Shown: positions 6,297 to 8,967 of the stretch, piece after piece | Layout of the letters: every line of letters starts with the position of its first letter | Numbering within the stretch: position 1 is the first letter of the stretch | Source of the DNA: Candidatus Brevefilum sp. | Lineage (GTDB): Bacteria; Chloroflexota; Anaerolineae; Anaerolineales; Anaerolineaceae | Assembly (NCBI GenBank): GCA_007119455.1 | Contig: SKPR01000244.1 | Location: 1 to 8,967, forward strand | DNA: 8,967 nt | Direction: 5' to 3' | Position numbers and translations under genes: made by a program | Notes under the pieces: model-generated | Database searches by the model: none | Told to the model about the DNA's origin: nothing | The model's input: the letters and a program-made list of their open reading frames with translations, nothing else

Positions 6297-6324
6297 TAAA
6301 CATTATTACGAACAGGAATATAAT
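6297..6324 (+). promoter_or_regulatory. Promoter of the phosphotransferase gene
   Basis: A perfect TATAAT at 6319-6324 is preceded at 16 bp by TAAACA (6297-6302, three to four matches to the -35 consensus). It lies after the operon terminator and about 42 bases before the start codon. The -10 box is strong and the -35 box is weak. Confidence 0.55.
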
Positions 6325-6365
6325 AAGAACTTATCGGAAACATCAGACCATTCACCGGAGATTCG

Positions 6366-7394
6366 ATGAAACCATTCACTAAACTCACCCGTCTGAGTAA
6401 ACTCCGCCGTATGCACAACCTGGCAGTAACAGGGCTGTCCCATTACGGCCTTGATGACTCCACCCTCACCTATCACGGATTCGAGACCAACCTGTTCTAT
6501 CGGGTTGTGACGGCTAAGGGCGAACGTTTTATGCTCAGGCTGGCCTCCCCGGGCTGGCGGACGCTGAAAGACCTCAACGCCGAAGCTCTGTGGCTCCAGG
6601 CCTTGGGCAAGGATACCAGCATCCCGGTCCCTGGTATCATACCCACCCGCTCGGGGGATCTGGTTTTATCCATCTCGCATCCGGGTGTCCCGGATATCTG
6701 GCACATGACCCTCATGCGCTATGTACCGGGGCGGTTGCTGGGCCATTACCTGACACCGGAAAACCTGGAAAAAATGGGGGCATTATTTGCGGAGCTTCAT
6801 CAGCACGGCGCGACCTGGACCCCACCCGAAAACTTCACCCAGCGCCGGTTTGAGCACTGGCTGTCACGGGGTGAGGAAAACCACGTTGCGGCAATGATCA
6901 AGGGCCCGGAACAGCAAAAACCGTCAAAAAATAATCAAACTGTCCCACCTGTGCATAGAGACGTGCTGGAACGCATGGATTTCCATGTGGAAGAGGCCTA
7001 TCGAGCCATTGACCGGTCGGATTTGCGCGTCATCCACTGCGATTTATGGCACGACAACATCAAATTGCACAAGGGGGAACTATATCCCTTTGATTTTGAG
7101 GATACCGTGTGGGGATTCAGGGCGCATGACATTGCCATGGCCATGCTCGACTTACTGGAGACAGTGGGCGAAGCGCACTACCCTACCCTGCTGGCGGCTT
7201 TCCAGCGTGGTTACACCGCCCACCTGGACTGGCCAGAGGACCTTATCGAGCCCTTCATGGTCGGACGTCTGCTGTGGATGATCAACTGGGTCGCCCATAA
7301 CGAACCGGACCATTTAACGCGCATGATCGAGAGCCATGTTCCGGTCTTTACACACTACGAGCAAACGAGGCAGGTTATTTTGCCAGAAAATTAA
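6366..7394 (+). CDS. APH/homoserine-kinase-type phosphotransferase
   Basis: A 342-residue cytoplasmic protein with the protein-kinase-like fold of the aminoglycoside phosphotransferase (APH) superfamily. The catalytic loop is HCDLWHDN (224-231), with catalytic Asp226 and Asn231, and the metal-binding segment is FDFED (242-246, Asp243). The N-lobe shows FETNLFYRV (39-47) as the nucleotide loop strand, Arg58 in FMLRLA where related kinases have the ATP-contacting Lys or Arg, and Glu73 in LNAEALWL as the probable salt-bridge Glu. The length is normal for the family. Relatives phosphorylate antibiotics, homoserine, choline, fructosamines or proteins, and the sequence does not decide between these; calling it a resistance enzyme would be unjustified. 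GGAG at 6357-6360, five bases before the ATG, supports the start. It has its own promoter and stands alone, convergent with the subtilase gene. An insert of polar residues near 180-195 (GPEQQKPSKNNQ) looks like a surface loop. Confidence 0.8.
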   Translation: MKPFTKLTRLSKLRRMHNLAVTGLSHYGLDDSTLTYHGFETNLFYRVVTAKGERFMLRLASPGWRTLKDLNAEALWLQALGKDTSIPVPGIIPTRSGDLVLSISHPGVPDIWHMTLMRYVPGRLLGHYLTPENLEKMGALFAELHQHGATWTPPENFTQRRFEHWLSRGEENHVAAMIKGPEQQKPSKNNQTVPPVHRDVLERMDFHVEEAYRAIDRSDLRVIHCDLWHDNIKLHKGELYPFDFEDTVWGFRAHDIAMAMLDLLETVGEAHYPTLLAAFQRGYTAHLDWPEDLIEPFMVGRLLWMINWVAHNEPDHLTRMIESHVPVFTHYEQTRQVILPEN

Positions 7395-7431
7395 ACACAC
7401 GGTAAATGCGCCCTAAATAGCGGGTGTGTTT
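7393..7431. terminator. Hairpin at the end of the phosphotransferase gene, possibly bidirectional
   Basis: AAACACAC (7393-7400) pairs with GTGTGTTT (7424-7431), with a small inner CGC/GCG stem. It overlaps the TAA stop codon. The plus side is followed by ATGATCATC, not a T-tract, while the minus side reads GTGTGTTTAATTTTC. It may therefore work better on minus-strand read-through from the protease gene. Confidence 0.45.
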
Positions 7432-7467
7432 ATGATCATCGCCCACCCGCCTGAGGAAATTAACTAA

Positions 7468-7500
7468 TCCAGGAGTAGGACTTAACTTCCTCCTCCTGGA
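7468..7500 (-). terminator. Probable terminator of the subtilase gene
   Basis: TCCAGGAG (7468-7475) pairs with CTCCTGGA (7493-7500). An inner AGGA/TCCT stem follows after one T/C mismatch, around a CTTAACT loop. On the minus strand it lies about 32 bases after the protease stop and is followed by TTAGTTAATTTCC, a moderate T-tract. Confidence 0.6.
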
Positions 7501-7532
7501 AAATTATTATCCGTTGTTGTAATCTGGCACCC

Positions 7533-8879
7533 TTACCGGGTGAGAGCCTCGTAGGCATTGACCATACCGTGCCCAAATTCAGCATTAAAGCCCGGTGTAC
7601 CGAGATCTTCAGCCGTCTGGATCAGCAGTGTTTCCACTTGCGCTGGGCTGATGCCCGGGTTATGGGCGTAAATCAATGCGGCAACACCGGCCACCTTGGG
7701 GGCGGCCATACTGGTGCCAATCGAGAACACATAACCCGCACCTGGCGCCCAGGCATTTAATGGGCTGTAGGCACTCAAACACATGCTAAAAGGAGAGGGC
7801 AAAGTGGATACATCACCACCCGGCGCTACAACCCGGGTCTCTGCTGCACCGTAATTGCTGTAAAAGGCCAGCGAGTCATCCAGGCCAGTGGCATTGATCG
7901 ACATCGCTGCCGGTGTACCCGATGGGACGTGAAACGCAGGCCGAACCCTGGTGAGATCCAGCCCGGCATTTCCGGATGAGGACACCACGAGCACACCCTG
8001 CCTGCGAGCATATTCCGTCGCCCTCAGGTAAGCTACATACGCTGCAGCACCATCTGGTTCGTTCATAAACCGCCAGCCACCGATGCTCATATTGATCACG
8101 TCCACACCGTCATCGGCTGCAGTCAAGATCCCATCAATGATCCATGATTGAAAGCCAACGCCTGTGGCAATGAATGCGCCGTCATCCGGTATCAGAACAG
8201 CCACCATCACCTTGTAATTAGCAATACTGGCTTCAGGGGCCACACCGATAATCCGTCCTGATGTAATCGCCCCGGCTATCGACCCGGCCACATGCGTTCC
8301 ATGACCTTCATAGTCCTGGGGGCCACCCTGGTCCCACATGATCCAACCAGGGGGGAGTTCTACGGTGATATCGACAAAATCCTTTCCGTAAGCATAGTTG
8401 GGGGCGATGTCCGGGTGCAGGTCATAAACTCCTGTATCGAGCACAGCCACGACAGCCCCTTCGCCCTGTTCAATCGCCCAGGTATCCGCATCACCGCCCA
8501 CTCGCCGGATATCCCACTGATATGCCAGATACAGGTCATTGTCTTCAATGCCTTCGACCTGGATATCTTCATGCGCGATTTGGACGGCGGGCAAATCGAG
8601 GCTCAACATCTGGTCAGACCCCACATAGATGACACCCGGTATTTTTTGGGCCTTGCCCGGGAAGTCAGTGCCACCTGAGGCTACCAACACCCCGATCTGG
8701 GGAAACTCGTTAAGGATTTCACCGCCAGCCGAACTGACCCGGGCAGCAGCATTACGCGGAATCACTGGTCCGCCAAAAACAAGGAGGTAGGTCTGTTCCC
8801 CCTCTGCTGCCATGACCGTGTTGGGCACCATCACTGCTAGTAAAATGAGCGTAAGCGCAATACTGATGACCTTTTTCAT
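7533..8879 (-). CDS. Secreted S8-family subtilisin-like serine protease
   Basis: A 448-residue preproenzyme. Residues 1 to about 24 form a signal peptide (MKK, hydrophobic core, cleavage near VMA/A). Residues about 29-95 match an I9-type propeptide (TYLLVFGG, GGEILNEFPQIGVLVAS, IPGVIYVGSDQ). The catalytic domain carries Asp148 in VVAVLDTGV, His193 in EGHGTHVAGSIAG, oxyanion Asn304 in VVSSSGNAG and Ser390 in GTSMAAPKVAGVAAL, so all active-site residues are present. It ends with the usual GHGMVNAYEAL helix and has no C-terminal anchor or repeat, so it should be released. The start is ATG 8879, preceded by AAAGGA at seven bases; an in-frame ATG at 8903 has no ribosome site and would add eight polar residues before the signal peptide. 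Its role is extracellular protein breakdown or processing. A short leader frame lies just upstream. Confidence 0.9.
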   Translation of the reverse strand: MKKVISIALTLILLAVMVPNTVMAAEGEQTYLLVFGGPVIPRNAAARVSSAGGEILNEFPQIGVLVASGGTDFPGKAQKIPGVIYVGSDQMLSLDLPAVQIAHEDIQVEGIEDNDLYLAYQWDIRRVGGDADTWAIEQGEGAVVAVLDTGVYDLHPDIAPNYAYGKDFVDITVELPPGWIMWDQGGPQDYEGHGTHVAGSIAGAITSGRIIGVAPEASIANYKVMVAVLIPDDGAFIATGVGFQSWIIDGILTAADDGVDVINMSIGGWRFMNEPDGAAAYVAYLRATEYARRQGVLVVSSSGNAGLDLTRVRPAFHVPSGTPAAMSINATGLDDSLAFYSNYGAAETRVVAPGGDVSTLPSPFSMCLSAYSPLNAWAPGAGYVFSIGTSMAAPKVAGVAALIYAHNPGISPAQVETLLIQTAEDLGTPGFNAEFGHGMVNAYEALTR

Positions 8880-8883
8880 CGCA

Positions 8884-8967
8884 CTATCCTTTCTTATTGT
8901 CATTTGTCTGTAAATGTCTGATCAAACAATTTGAGTTTTCTAACCGAAATCGCATCACCTCCTTGAG
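8884..8967 (-). promoter_or_regulatory. Leader of the subtilase gene with a very strong Shine-Dalgarno-like site and a short frame
   Basis: On the minus strand the window opens with AAGGAGGTGATG (complement of 8953-8964). Its first 11 bases equal the perfect complement of a 16S rRNA 3' tail. The ATG at 8955 starts a 23-codon frame ending in TAG at 8884-8886, inside the protease ribosome-binding region and four bases before its ATG. The spacing from AAGGAGG to this ATG is only two bases, which is short, so translation of the frame is uncertain. No clear promoter is visible between here and the protease start. Confidence 0.3.

Noticed and set aside
6366..7394. Antibiotic resistance gene
   Set aside because: The APH fold is shared by many housekeeping kinases and nothing in the sequence or neighbours points to an antibiotic substrate.
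8950..8966. Plus-strand ATCACCTCCTT resembling the 3' end of 16S rRNA
   Set aside because: The bases before it do not match 16S rRNA, and the sequence is simply the complement of a strong minus-strand Shine-Dalgarno-like site.
1..8967. CRISPR array, tRNA or rRNA gene, insertion sequence or prophage
   Set aside because: No spaced direct repeats of CRISPR type, no cloverleaf or rRNA sequence, no transposase or integrase and no phage structural gene were found on either strand.

Overview
The window looks like a chromosomal segment of an anaerobic Chloroflexota bacterium, probably of the Anaerolineae type. This is an inference from style: lipoproteins with Thr/Pro linkers of the PTPTP type joined to bacterial SH3 domains, a small secreted DUF4397 protein, an extracellular subtilase and a CPBP membrane protease. 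No rRNA or other taxonomic marker is present. There are no tRNA or rRNA genes, no CRISPR array, no recognisable insertion sequence and no phage genes. Base composition is uneven. The first gene and the long intergenic stretches are AT-rich, while the block from about 4200 to 8880 is clearly richer in G+C.

Layout. (1) 2-964 (+): C-terminal part of a multispanning GT-C-type glycosyltransferase-like membrane protein; its start lies outside the window. (2) 965-1362: AT-rich gap with a split open frame and a triple 12-bp repeat. (3) 1363-1758 (+): small secreted DUF4397 protein closed by a strong terminator. (4) 1952-2203 (+): small EF-Tu-domain-2-like beta-barrel protein. (5) 2307-3092 (-): CPBP-family intramembrane metalloprotease homologue. 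(6) 3093-3509: second AT-rich gap. (7) 3510-3893 (-): small two-helix membrane protein of unknown function. (8) 4176-6153 (+): a two-gene lipoprotein operon, made of a Cys-rich NTF2-like lipoprotein and a lipoprotein with four SH3b domains in an exact 91-residue period, closed by a strong terminator. (9) 6366-7394 (+): APH/homoserine-kinase-type small-molecule kinase. (10) 7533-8879 (-): secreted S8 subtilisin-like protease, convergent with the kinase and separated from it by two stacked hairpins.

How they fit together. Most of the products are exported or membrane-bound (polyprenyl-linked sugar transfer, two lipoproteins, DUF4397 protein, subtilase, CPBP protease), so the window reads as a cell-envelope neighbourhood. 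It is not one obvious pathway: apart from the lipoprotein pair, each gene seems to be its own transcription unit. The best candidate for something undescribed is the lipoprotein pair, because both proteins carry paired cysteines in their exported domains and the SH3b array shows recent internal duplication. I see no defence, secretion or mobile system that could be claimed with confidence.
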